DNA of 64,000 bases from Thermaerobacillus caldiproteolyticus (GCF_013761245.1 NZ_JACDUT010000008.1:1-64000); one strand, 5' to 3'. Counted from the stretch's first letter, positions 48,604-57,775 are shown. Numbers and translations: made by a program. Notes: generated by a model not told the origin, from the letters alone.

Positions 48604-50184
48604 CTAACTACGCAAACTCCCTTTTAACCAGGCGCGAGGACGATAGGATCCGACAGGGATTTGGATTAAGCTTGTTTTCCCTTGCGAATCGATCTTGTAA
48701 AGTTTATCGCATAAGTTCACATCAAATCCAAGGAGTGGATGCCCGCCCATCCCCATGGCAGACGCCGCCAAGAGCAGTCGTTGCACGAGCATGCCCGCCT
48801 CCATCTGTTGAATGCGATATCCTCTGTATCCTAATTCCGTTTTGAGGTGATCCTTGTCTCCTACCACATGTAGACAGAGCGGCACTTGGAATAGATTGAC
48901 ATTATCCATTGACATTCCGTATTGCAGGACGTGTCGATAATCCCCGAAACGTATCCGTTTTAACGCATGAGTATCACTGTCATAACAGTAAGCCCCATTG
49001 GGAACGTCTTCAACGTTATAAAAACAGCCATACAGTGAGACACGGGACGGCGGCTTCTCATGCTCTCCATCTAAATCATTTCGATACGAGAAAGAAAGCG
49101 TTGCTTCTTGTAGCAAAGTGGCCAATTGTTGTTGACTTACCTTTCCCAAAATAAAATCCATATCTGGTGAATGCCGCTTCTGGCAGACTGACGCCAGATC
49201 ATACGATAATCGCTTCACGCAAGGCATAACTACCGCTTGCATCCCACAAGTAACATTCTTCTCTCCCTTAATCTGTCGAAATGATCGTGGTGATTCTAGC
49301 ATGGATGCTTCATTCATTTTTCTCAGCATCGGATAGTCAATGATCCTCCGTGACCGAATATAATAATGATGCTGAACTGCTGGCACTTCTCGGCATAATT
49401 CAGCGGCAGAGGCACTTTCTTCTAAGTGATTATCGTTATCAAACCAAGTGGTTGAAGACTCCACAGATAATGGAATAACCGCATATACACTCTCTTCCTG
49501 TTCGGATAGTCCAAGCAGATGGTTGATGGCCCTATCAAGAAATTGGAAATACACTGCCGATGCGAAGTCGAACCGTTTCGCCACTTCCAACAGTTGCCCG
49601 ATTAGCACGCCAGCATCCAGCCCTTGCAGACGATAGGCAAAATTATTGTATTTAAAGAAATTCTTCCAAAACATTGTCGATACAAAAACAATACCGAAAC
49701 AAGCCGACACGTCACATCGATTGCCTAGGGCCCCAGTTAGATAGGAATCGAAATTGCCTTCCCGCAACAATATCAAGCGATGATGTGCCACATCGTAATG
49801 GTACACTCCATCTGGAACATCCTTTATTTTCAAATAGACGTATAATTCGTTTGGATACAGCGCCCCTCCGGAGGGAACAAACCGCCGGTACAAGTGCATT
49901 AGGTTTGCCGCCTGTTCGGTGGAATCCAACGCAAAGTCCGCTTGGCAAAATTGGGTAAGGCCGAAAACATACCAGAGAAAATGACCTATTTCTTCTAGGT
50001 CGGGCTTTTCAGACACTTCCCTTCCCTCGAGCGTTAACGGTATCTCTGGAGAAAGCGGAATCACTGGCAAGCTACGGTACAGCTTATACGCAAGCGGCGC
50101 ATCTTCCCAGTCTACCTCCCAATCTGGCGGTACAACCTTATCGACATCAAAATGAAGATGGTGTAAAAACGTCTCTAGCTTCAT
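48604..50184 (-). CDS. SagB-type FMN-dependent azoline dehydrogenase of the TOMM cluster (tandem nitroreductase domains)
   Basis: 526 residues with two nitroreductase-like halves. The first has 'VPSGGALYPNELYVYL' and 'YHYDVAHHRLILL'; the second has 'PPSRVSLYGCFYNVEDVPNG' and 'GMGGHPLLGFDVN'. SagB-type enzymes use FMN to oxidise thiazoline/oxazoline rings made by the cyclodehydratase into aromatic thiazoles/oxazoles. Double-domain forms are usual in heterocycloanthracin loci. ATG 50184 directly abuts AGGAGG, closer than ideal. The TnpB element ends in the 220 nt upstream, so spacing and promoter may have been disturbed by that insertion. It is last in the operon. Confidence 0.9.
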   Translation of the reverse strand: MKLETFLHHLHFDVDKVVPPDWEVDWEDAPLAYKLYRSLPVIPLSPEIPLTLEGREVSEKPDLEEIGHFLWYVFGLTQFCQADFALDSTEQAANLMHLYRRFVPSGGALYPNELYVYLKIKDVPDGVYHYDVAHHRLILLREGNFDSYLTGALGNRCDVSACFGIVFVSTMFWKNFFKYNNFAYRLQGLDAGVLIGQLLEVAKRFDFASAVYFQFLDRAINHLLGLSEQEESVYAVIPLSVESSTTWFDNDNHLEESASAAELCREVPAVQHHYYIRSRRIIDYPMLRKMNEASMLESPRSFRQIKGEKNVTCGMQAVVMPCVKRLSYDLASVCQKRHSPDMDFILGKVSQQQLATLLQEATLSFSYRNDLDGEHEKPPSRVSLYGCFYNVEDVPNGAYCYDSDTHALKRIRFGDYRHVLQYGMSMDNVNLFQVPLCLHVVGDKDHLKTELGYRGYRIQQMEAGMLVQRLLLAASAMGMGGHPLLGFDVNLCDKLYKIDSQGKTSLIQIPVGSYRPRAWLKGSLRS

Positions 50185-50199
50185 CCTCCTGCCTGGTTA

Positions 50200-50405
50200 C
50201 TAAAATCTATAAACATCTACAAAACGCGATGGAACCAGGAAACATCACTTGCCGCTCGGATTTTCACCGAGTTCCATCGGGAAGGGAAGTCCCTTGTCAT
50301 TCACCTATTGTGAAAGACACCCCGTGGCTCGCTGTTAGCGACGGCATCTGTCGCGCACCATTCCTTCCATCGGTCAGTACACGACAACGATTTTAATAAC
50401 CAAGT
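50200..50405 (-). ncRNA. Probable omega-RNA / right-end region of the TnpB element
   Basis: Sequence 3' of the tnpB stop with conserved-looking structured DNA. A stem GATGGAAC / GTTCCATC (50228-50278) encloses CTCGG / CCGAG, and AAGGGA-C-TTCCCTT lies near 50280-50300. In IS200/IS605-type elements the RNA guiding TnpB covers this region and extends a few bases into flanking DNA, here the TOMM operon just upstream of the dehydrogenase gene. The exact right end and guide could not be fixed by eye. Confidence 0.45.
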
Positions 50406-51981
50406 CTACACCTCCTTCAGTTGAATTTGGTACTGATTCAGCCAACAGAATTTATGAAACATGTTCCATAATGACCATTCATGTTCCTCTTTGAATTTGA
50501 AGTTCTCTATTTTTTTCAGCATCATACCTAGATATTGTCGTTGTTTTTTTCCGCTTTTTGATTGCTTGTAGGATTCTTCCATCGACCCTAACACGGCAAT
50601 CAAATGGCGTTTCACTTTCGCTTTTATGGTGTCAATGAGTTCTTTTGGCAACCGTTCACGATATCCTAACCCTCGTCTGCCAATGACAAATGCAGCACTT
50701 TCATGAACGGATAACCCATACTTTTTCATATACTTGAAACGTCCGATGACGCTTGTATACGCCGGATTCACCTTTTTGATGCGAACCCCAAGCCGTAAAC
50801 CCCGACGAAGGATCGTTTCCGTCAGCTTTTTCTTTTTGAAATGGTGTGTCAAGCGATTGAATCGTCTGTCCGTATCATGTTGTTGTCTTAGTTGGATGTT
50901 TTCGATGACCACTGCGCCCACGTTTTCTTGAAGCAATCAATTATACATATCGCGAACCGTTTCGCCGATGAGGTTGTTTCGTTTATTCGCTTTCGCATAT
51001 TCCAGTTCATGACAGTAAAACACTTTTGATTTAAGAAAGTTCCCTTGCTTCGAAACAATACTTACAGCGATTCGGTTGATATTGATGTCAATCCCAGCAA
51101 TTCGCTCCGCTTGAATCGGTTCATCGCAGGTAAGTTCCCTTCCGTATATCTCTTCTTCATAAATGAGATGGATGTAATATTTCCCGTTCTTGCGTTTGAT
51201 TTCGAAAGTGTACGGTTGATATTCGATGATGGGCTTACCTTTTGAATTCACGCCCACCTGCTCGCCCATGATGACATCGATAATTTCCTGTTCATATTTT
51301 TCAGGAACATAGACCGAAAACCTCAAACAGGGAGCTTGTTTTCCTTCTTGTTGTCCAAGTGGATTCGCGATTTCTACATAACATTCATACGTGTGGTCGT
51401 CATACACTAGACGAATATTCAAATTTCCTTTTTTGCTTTTATCGCCTCTGGCATACAACTGATTCGATCGCAAATCTTTCCATTCTTCGTTCGTGATGTT
51501 TCCTTTCAGGCGCTTGTAAAAGTTTTGTTTTCCGCCAAAAATCACTTTTGGAATGGTACCGGCATTCAAATGAATCCTGCAGCTCAGCTTCTGTAGCTTT
51601 TAGCTTTTCTAACCGTTGGTGCAATCCGTTGAGACAAGTTTTTATATCGACATTCTTCGGTGTTTTTCGTCCATGTTGGTATTCATCCATTTTCTTCGCT
51701 GCTTTTTCCATTTTCACCTGCACATCCTCCAGCCGCATTGGAAGTAACTCACGTTGAAAAGAAATCAGCGATTGAGCAAGCAAGACCGCGTCTTCAGCAT
51801 ACCGTTTGTTGAGCGGAAATTGGTGCCGAAGGTGTTTGATGATGTCTTGGGCGTTCATTCCCTCCAGCAACCGGTTGAACGCATATCGCTTGGCTGAACA
51901 AAGGACACGCATCAACTCGTCTAATGAGTGAAGTTGTGTTTCATCATCGGAAACGATTTTTACCACCCGAACCGTTTTCAT
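50406..51981 (-). pseudogene. tnpB: TnpB (IS200/IS605-family RNA-guided nuclease), one frameshift and one nonsense codon
   Basis: Three successive open segments rebuild one protein of ~525 residues. A frameshift lies near 51560. TGA at 50938-50940 ('DMYN-stop-LLQENVG') probably replaces Trp (TGG). The RuvC motifs visible are D in 'IAGIDININRIAVS' and E in 'AVVIENIQLRQ'. In the third motif the expected acidic residue is not evident ('LSVHESAAFVIGRRG'). 'NPAYTSVIGRFKYM' is typical of a TnpB subgroup common in thermophilic bacilli. No TnpA is present. The element lies between the TOMM ycaO and sagB genes, on the same strand. Confidence 0.85.
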
Positions 51982-52201
51982 CCCCTTGCCGTCCCCCTAT
52001 GTTTGGATTCTTAAGAACATATATTCGCCAAATATTCTTCATTTCCTTTTTACATGAGGAAAGGGAGTTCTAATTTTCTCAGCATGACCTAGGGGGGAAG
52101 GTTCAGAAGATAGTCGAAATCCATAAATTCAGGTAAAAAACAAGAGATATTTAAATGATTTCACACATTTTTGTAGATTCGGAATGAACTGGCTATACCT
52201 C
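51982..52201. other. Left-end region of the TnpB element
   Basis: The 220 nt between the TOMM ycaO stop and the tnpB start, with an inverted GAACTCCC/GGGAGTTC-like patch and AT-rich stretches. The left end must lie here; I could not place it. Confidence 0.4.
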
Positions 52202-54145
52202 CTATGGGAACGGATGGGGATGTGGATTAAGCTGTTCAAGCGTGAGCGGTTGTTTTGTATACCCAAGTTCCATTGGTACCCGGAGCACCCTCTCCAGACC
52301 TGTCACGCGGGTAAGGTGATGTCCAAATGTCATCGGTAGCATTCCCGGAATCAGTACTTTCACGCAATATAATCCGTTTCGTTTCGTTACGGGAGTGGTC
52401 TGATCCACCACAATTACCTCGAGGTTCAATCGTCGGAACTTCTGAAGAATGTCCTGCAAGTCATCAGTCAAGTCTGTATTCTTCGTTTGCCACTTGAATT
52501 CCTCTTCAAACGTTCGCAACGGACGATGATCATCCAGCAAAAACTGCAGGCGCTCCTCTGCTTCCGGCAAGCCATACAGCATGCCATGGTCCTCCATCTG
52601 CTGTACTAATAACGGATCGCGTAACATTTTCTCATATTTCTCTCGGTTTGCCTCCAATTTCTCGTCAAGCACAAGCATCATGCCTGCTAACTCGTGAATC
52701 GCGCTTTTCACCGCCCGTATAGGGTCCGGATGAGCTCCGGCAGCACAGATGAGATTCATCCCCTCTTGTTTCCTGTTTTTCGCCATTGCCCAGACGCTTG
52801 GAATCCCGTGCTCCATCGTCGAGTTGAACAAATACAGATCATATCCCGCCACCACACGTACACGGTCGACCATCAACTGTAATTCTTTATCGTTAGCGGA
52901 ACTAAGGTCAAGGCGCGGAAGAGGCAACTGCGCATACCAAGTCATCAAGAATGAATCGCGCTCCACCACCTCCAAAATGGCATGGAAAATCGCTTCCTCT
53001 AAACTCCCGCCTAATGCACATCCGTTGGAAGTTTCATAGACAAAGCCATCCCCACATCCTAAACTGTAGTATGCCAATAACTCTGGAACCAAAATCGGAC
53101 GCTCTTGTAAAAACGAATAGCCCCATACCCAATTCATTTGGCGATCAGGATGAAATGGTTTGAACGGAAAATCAGGCCGTTCATACTGTTCCTGTGCATG
53201 GATCCCCACCTTTACTGGGTTGAGCGCCTTATCTTCGAGGTTTCGGTAACTGCCATAAATCACCGTTCGCTTGCCACGAGGTTCGATACCGCAATATCTC
53301 TCCAATCCCTCCAAAATGGCAGTTAACTCGCTAACCTCATAAGAATGAGTCCGGCCTGCTACCCCCTCGTCGCCTATAAACAATGGCATATTTACAATGA
53401 CATCAGCAAACGGCGGCACGAAATTATGCATTTTACCATTCAATAATCCAGTTCGGTAATCGAGATAGTCTTTGACCAGAACTTTTTTTAAATCCTCTAT
53501 CGGACGACAGCGGTAACTGTCAGCGCTGATCTTCGGACTGGATTGCAATGATATGCGGGCTGCTGCCGGTGAATCATCAGGTAATTGACCACATACTGGA
53601 CATAACGGGTCGGGCAGAAAAAAGTGACATGAGTTCTTTAATGTTTTCAGATTGATTAGAAACAACCTTTCTTCTAAGTGGGTACGACTGCCTTCTAACA
53701 CCCTCTGCGTCTCCGTAACAATCAGGTGAGCCATCTGCAAAAGTCCTGTTCGCGATGCCCATGCATCACACTGTATTCCTCCTTGCACCGCCATCCTCTG
53801 TTGCAGTTCCCACATCTCCTTGCGGTCGTACCCCGCTATAAGGCGTCGCATGTCGGCACACTGAGAGCATCCTGAGGTACTAGGGCGAACTAGCGGACCG
53901 ATCACGCCTTCCCCAAATGAAACGAAGCCTCGAAGCCATGGAATGCCTAACGATCGTAGCACCTCTTCTGCCTTGTAATGAACGGTGGGATACCAGGTAT
54001 CGTGCAACACTAGAGCAAAATTCGTTTCTTTCGGAACCCCTTCCTCGAAATCAATTTGGCGAATGACCCGATACTGGACGGATAATTTTTCACACACAAA
54101 ATCCGCCAATATTCCTTCTCCAACAATTAATACGCAAGTATCCAT
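52202..54145 (-). CDS. TOMM cyclodehydratase: E1-like domain fused to YcaO (SagC-SagD type)
   Basis: 647 residues. Residues 1-215 are an E1/ThiF-like partner domain with two cysteine pairs ('GCSQCAD', 'CPVCGQ') that probably bind zinc. Residues ~225-647 are a YcaO domain with 'SYEVSELTAILEGLERY', 'SNGCALGGSLEEAI' and 'ILEVVERDSF', which form the ATP site. The chain ends 'NPHPHPFP', matching the Pro-rich C-terminus needed for catalysis in related YcaO enzymes. It uses ATP to cyclise Cys (and Ser/Thr) of the precursor to azolines. Its start overlaps the last base of the upstream maturation gene, so the two are translationally coupled. Confidence 0.93.
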   Translation of the reverse strand: MDTCVLIVGEGILADFVCEKLSVQYRVIRQIDFEEGVPKETNFALVLHDTWYPTVHYKAEEVLRSLGIPWLRGFVSFGEGVIGPLVRPSTSGCSQCADMRRLIAGYDRKEMWELQQRMAVQGGIQCDAWASRTGLLQMAHLIVTETQRVLEGSRTHLEERLFLINLKTLKNSCHFFLPDPLCPVCGQLPDDSPAAARISLQSSPKISADSYRCRPIEDLKKVLVKDYLDYRTGLLNGKMHNFVPPFADVIVNMPLFIGDEGVAGRTHSYEVSELTAILEGLERYCGIEPRGKRTVIYGSYRNLEDKALNPVKVGIHAQEQYERPDFPFKPFHPDRQMNWVWGYSFLQERPILVPELLAYYSLGCGDGFVYETSNGCALGGSLEEAIFHAILEVVERDSFLMTWYAQLPLPRLDLSSANDKELQLMVDRVRVVAGYDLYLFNSTMEHGIPSVWAMAKNRKQEGMNLICAAGAHPDPIRAVKSAIHELAGMMLVLDEKLEANREKYEKMLRDPLLVQQMEDHGMLYGLPEAEERLQFLLDDHRPLRTFEEEFKWQTKNTDLTDDLQDILQKFRRLNLEVIVVDQTTPVTKRNGLYCVKVLIPGMLPMTFGHHLTRVTGLERVLRVPMELGYTKQPLTLEQLNPHPHPFP

Positions 54146-56109
54146 CAGGCTTTCTCCTCTCTTAACAGCACTCCAAACACCCCTGCCAATTCCTCTTTCA
54201 AAAAAGGTTCTATCGTTAAATCAAAGACGAAGAGCTGCATTCTGTTTTGTTTCAAGATCTGCATGGCAGACTGCAAGAACTCCAATTGTGTTTTCTCTTC
54301 ACAATTGAGAATTTCAAGTCTTAATGGTGCCTCTTCATTTAGAAGAACGGACGATTCCTCCAGCGCTTGTGTTCGGAATGAAGCCGTTTGATTTTGTGAA
54401 TCCATAAGCGCCTGCTCTAGCGCTTTCCGAAACGCCATTGTGATATTCAAGCCTGCGCTGCCGTACCAGCGACCGCTCGTGCCGACCCATATCACAGGAA
54501 AACCCGACACCCTCTCTCCCAAGCCGATCGTCGGCGTTCCATGCATCGTAGTCAGCGCCTGCAAATAAAATCTGCAGCGTTCATCCTCTACCGTACCCAG
54601 CCGTACCCGAAAAATAGATTCTCTTTGATTAACCTGTCGTTTGTTCAGCTCTTCGTTTAAACACCTTTGCAATCCCCGACAAATGCCTTCCGCAATCGTT
54701 TCCCCTGCTCCGACACCGATAAATTCCTGTGATGTTATCACATCAACATCCTCTTCGTGGTTTAAGGATGCCGTAACAAGTAAATCTATCATTGGCGATA
54801 CATACGATTCAATTCCAGTCAATCCCGCTTCCCGCCGTGCCTCTTCATGTGTCAGACCTGCACAAATAACTTCTGGAAGCAGCTCAGCCGGTCCCTCTGA
54901 TAATGGGTTAACAGCTTGAACGCAGCACTGCGCCAACGGAAGCTGCTTCAAGTCCCTTTCCTCCCATATATGGAAAATTCCAGATTCCACGGATGTCAAT
55001 TGACTAAAATAATGAAACAATCTACTCGGATCATCGCAGCTCGAATTCTGTTTAAGCCTCAAATCAAGGTCTTGAACCAATTCAGCCGCCACACATTCAG
55101 TCGTCACCAGCGGATGTTTGATGAACGAATGCCAGTTGCCTTCCAACGTTTCCAGATCGAGAAGAAAAAACTGATTTCTCTGTTCTGATTTTGTCACTCC
55201 TGTCACTTTTTTGAATAATTCAAACACAATCACATTCGCCAACATCGCTCCCGATGTTGAAGAAAAAGTTTGCAATGGCCGGTCTTTGCGAAGCGCGGAT
55301 CGGTGTATGCGACGCCATGCGGACTCCCAACATCCCTCAGAGTCCGGATGCACTAATGGCCCTGCTAAGCCCACCTGCTGCAGAGATATGGCGGGGAGAA
55401 ACCCCTTCTTTTCCTCCCTGCAAATCGCATGAAGAGCCCGTAGTTCCTCTACATTGCCTTCCTGTGAGACATATAAAATCCACTCAAATGGCTGCACAAC
55501 TTCTCGCCAAGAACTCCCGTCAGCTCCCCCTTGTAAGTCTATCTCCTCTATTGCCACTTCGGAGTCCATTTTGCGGGCATTGTCCACCAGTTCCTTCAAC
55601 CGCAGTCGATTAGTAGGCATCGAGTCTGTAACAAGAACATGGAACTTAGGCAATCCTGATTCGATCAACGCAGAAACCAATGAGATAAAAAAGGGGCCAG
55701 AGCCGATTGCCAATACTTTAGATTGACGATATACTTGAAAACGGAACGCACCGGAATCAACGAAATTTTCTATAAATTCAATTTGCGAAGCATACTTTTT
55801 AAGAATCTTGCTATCCAATTGATGCGGACAGTCTTGGCTCACATCCCGAACAAAGCCGTTTTGATACAGAATTTCTGCGATTTCATACACCCTGTTCCGA
55901 TATGAGACCGGTAATCCATCTGTTAATTCTCCTAATGTGTGCTCTCCGTTGAACATTGGCATCAGTTTTTCAATCCACTGATAGATTGTACTGCCTTTCA
56001 TACGAAATGAACTTGAGTTATTCCTAAAATACACACCACCGTTTGGATCAGGGATAAAAAACGTGTCTCCTTTCACCTTCAGACGCGAGAAATCGTTCAG
56101 ATTTATCAT
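54145..56109 (-). CDS. ThiF-like TOMM maturation protein (heterocycloanthracin type) with N-terminal leader-binding domain
   Basis: 654 residues. The first ~95 ('RLKVKGDTFFIPDPNGGVYF' to 'YEIAEILYQNGFVRD') look like a PqqD/RRE winged helix, the usual leader-peptide recognition module. The middle is a degenerate ThiF/E1 Rossmann fold ('KVLAIGSGPFFISLVSALIE'). The C-terminal half ('EDVDVITSQEFIGVGAGETI') is YcaO-like in pattern but lacks clear ATP motifs. Such proteins are known from three-gene operons for thiazole-containing bacteriocins in Bacillus, where they bring the precursor to the cyclodehydratase. RBS AAGGAGGAGTAGA before ATG 56109. Confidence 0.9.
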   Translation of the reverse strand: MINLNDFSRLKVKGDTFFIPDPNGGVYFRNNSSSFRMKGSTIYQWIEKLMPMFNGEHTLGELTDGLPVSYRNRVYEIAEILYQNGFVRDVSQDCPHQLDSKILKKYASQIEFIENFVDSGAFRFQVYRQSKVLAIGSGPFFISLVSALIESGLPKFHVLVTDSMPTNRLRLKELVDNARKMDSEVAIEEIDLQGGADGSSWREVVQPFEWILYVSQEGNVEELRALHAICREEKKGFLPAISLQQVGLAGPLVHPDSEGCWESAWRRIHRSALRKDRPLQTFSSTSGAMLANVIVFELFKKVTGVTKSEQRNQFFLLDLETLEGNWHSFIKHPLVTTECVAAELVQDLDLRLKQNSSCDDPSRLFHYFSQLTSVESGIFHIWEERDLKQLPLAQCCVQAVNPLSEGPAELLPEVICAGLTHEEARREAGLTGIESYVSPMIDLLVTASLNHEEDVDVITSQEFIGVGAGETIAEGICRGLQRCLNEELNKRQVNQRESIFRVRLGTVEDERCRFYLQALTTMHGTPTIGLGERVSGFPVIWVGTSGRWYGSAGLNITMAFRKALEQALMDSQNQTASFRTQALEESSVLLNEEAPLRLEILNCEEKTQLEFLQSAMQILKQNRMQLFVFDLTIEPFLKEELAGVFGVLLREEKA

Positions 56110-56198
56110 TCTACTCCTCCTTATCCGTGAGTTTGTTCCTGAATGCGTAGTATCATTTTATGTACTTCTATTTGTCCCTTATGTTCATTTCATAGAGA

Positions 56199-56228
56199 GG
56201 ACCCCTGCAGAGAATTATACAGGGGTAG
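56199..56228 (-). terminator. Hairpin between the precursor and the maturation genes (possible attenuator)
   Basis: ACCCCTG (56201-56207) pairs with CAGGGGT (56220-56226) in the 158-nt gap. No T-run follows, so it may stabilise the precursor mRNA or partly terminate, giving more precursor than enzyme. Confidence 0.55.
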
Positions 56229-56267
56229 TCCTTTCTTCTTAGGTAATCACCTTTTTGAGCTAGGGAA

Positions 56268-56552
56268 CTAAACTCCAAAACCACCTCCCCAGCAATTGAA
56301 ACAGCTAAAGCAGCTAAAGCAGTTAAAACAACGTCCACCACAACGCCCAAAGCATTGTCCACCACAACGTCCAAAGCATTGCCCTCCACAACGTCCAAAA
56401 CACTGTCCACCACAACGCCCTCCACAGCGTCCACCACATTGACGAGCATCATCAATCAAATAGGTCTGGGTTTGAGGATCCCAAACCATCACCTCATCCG
56501 CTACGAAATCATCCATACCTAACATTTGAAGTTCATTTTGGAAATTATACAT
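56268..56552 (-). CDS. TOMM precursor peptide, heterocycloanthracin/sonorensin family
   Basis: 94 residues from ATG 56552. The leader (1-38) has the family pattern 'FQNELQMLGMDDFVADEVMV' then 'WDPQTQTYLIDDAR'. The core holds 14 cysteines: nine tetrads of the form C-G/F-G-R/Q, then four triads C-F-N/S and a final C, ending WGGGFGV. Almost every Cys is a candidate for conversion to thiazole, plus two Ser in the triads. The 12-nt repeat unit shows growth by slippage. The enzymes for this are encoded just downstream. A longer start (56693) adds an unrelated hydrophobic stretch and is rejected. No leader cleavage site is certain; the arginine at 37 is a candidate. Confidence 0.93.
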   Translation of the reverse strand: MYNFQNELQMLGMDDFVADEVMVWDPQTQTYLIDDARQCGGRCGGRCGGQCFGRCGGQCFGRCGGQCFGRCGGRCFNCFSCFSCFNCWGGGFGV

Positions 56553-56717
56553 TTTACACCATCCTATTGTTATAAATTTGTTGTTTCCAGCGACGTAACT
56601 AGAAACGGAAAGGAGGAGTAGAACGAAGGTAATCAGCAAGATATCTGTGGAGCAGATAAATCCACCAACTACTTCGAGTCCTCTCCTCAACAAACTATGA
56701 ACTCTGTTAGGCTGTTG

Positions 56718-57350
56718 TTACTGATTGAGGTGCCTATTTTCATTGAGACTTCGTAAAACCGTATGAACCTCTCCTCCCCTCATTCCATTCATTCCATGAA
56801 GAGGTGAGAGTTTCTTATCACTTCGCTTCTGCGTAGAAGAAGGTGGTCTCCTTCCATCGATGACTGTATCGAAAACCTTCTCGATGAATTCTGTAAGCAA
56901 CAGTGGCATCATACCGATGGAGAGTTTCACCCCTTCTACTACTTTTTGCTTACGCAATCCGTAGCAACATTCGATTTCTTTGATCGTTCCCTTTGGCAGA
57001 TGCGACGCATACAAGACGATCGGCTTTTCTTGTTTTCCATGATAAATGCCCATGGAGAGTTCGATTTTTTCGTTTTCATATACTTTGAATCCGTCTTTCG
57101 CCCATTTTGTGTTGAAGTACTTCTTTTTCTTGTAAGGATAACAAGCAGGCTGTCCGTCCTTGTTGAATGGCTCGGTGATCAAGTTTCTTGTGCGGAGATA
57201 TTGGTAGCGGACCACTGGAATCGATTGGCTGTGAAGATGGAACTTTCTTTTTGCTTGTCTTTAGTGATCCAGCGGCCGTATTTGAGGAGATGTTCCTTCG
57301 TCAATCGAAGACATCCGTTCCAAACACGGTCAGACTTTCGATTACAAGTG
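56718..57350 (-). pseudogene. Second TnpB-type gene, N-terminal fragment with frameshift
   Basis: The N-terminal zone in one frame ('RVWNGCLRLTKEHLLKYGRW') and, after a shift near 57220, 'VRYQYLRTRNLITEPFNKDG' and 'WAKDGFKVYENEKIELSMG' match IS605 OrfB/TnpB starts. After about residue 90 the frame leaves the family pattern, so the RuvC part is deleted. The promoter for the TOMM precursor must lie in the 56553-56717 gap or within this fragment. Confidence 0.65.
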
Positions 57351-57409
57351 TACAATCGATCTAAATCGCCTTTGGATGATCGAAACTATCTTTTTTATTT
57401 ACATTGATT

Positions 57410-57432
57410 ATTTAGAACATAGTTTAGTTAAA
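57410..57432 (-). promoter_or_regulatory. Ter site 4
   Basis: The minus strand reads TAACTAAACTATGTTCTAAAT, with AACTATGTTCTAAAT identical to Ter sites 1 and 2 and the same orientation. It lies 43 kb from rtp. Confidence 0.85.
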
Positions 57433-57534
57433 AAATAATGGACTAAATTAGCCGTTCGAAAACCAAATGTTAATTTTTGCTTGCATTTCGTCAGCTATTT
57501 GAAACAGTACAAGCAACATCTTTGTTAATCACCT

Positions 57535-57669
57535 TTACTCGATGTTTCCTACATAAGCATCTTTTAAGATTTTCACAATTGCTTCAGGTGGTTCTGTACC
57601 AATTGAGCAACCAGCTACCATTAACAACATCATTGTGGTTAAAGAAAATAAAAACTTTTTAATTCTCAT
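57535..57669 (-). CDS. Very small lipoprotein (44 aa), possibly truncated
   Basis: ATG 57669 has RBS GGAGGGGAATC. A signal peptide with lipobox 'LLMVAGC' (Cys 21) is followed by only 23 residues ('SIGTEPPEAIVKILKDAYV...'). It would be anchored on the outer face of the membrane. Longer lipoproteins with this start exist, so this may be the surviving 5' end. No clear role. Confidence 0.55.
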   Translation of the reverse strand: MRIKKFLFSLTTMMLLMVAGCSIGTEPPEAIVKILKDAYVGNIE

Positions 57670-57747
57670 TGATTCCCCTCCCTATCTCATAAAGTCGTAG
57701 ACCATTTAGAAAGCTCCATTAAAACTCTTCCTGCTCCTTTATATGAA

Positions 57748-57775
57748 TAAAAAAACGATGCCTTATTAAGCATCG
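57748..57775. terminator. Hairpin ACGATGC / GCATCGT
   Basis: Short stem with an A-run on the plus strand, between the lipoprotein and the acetyltransferase gene. Confidence 0.6.

Noticed and set aside
56345-56440. Short tandem DNA repeat as a possible CRISPR or minisatellite
   Set aside because: The 12-nt repeats have no spacers and are explained by the coding tetrads of the precursor.
56168-56455. Alternative minus-strand ORF (Val/Asp-rich repeats) overlapping the TOMM precursor
   Set aside because: It is the shifted frame of the cysteine repeat. The precursor frame has the family leader and cysteines.
56681-56705. CAACAAACTATGAACTCTG on the plus strand as a fifth Ter site in the opposite orientation
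   Set aside because: AACTATGAACT resembles the core, but the AAAT end and the ACTAA start are missing. It lies in a TnpB scrap.
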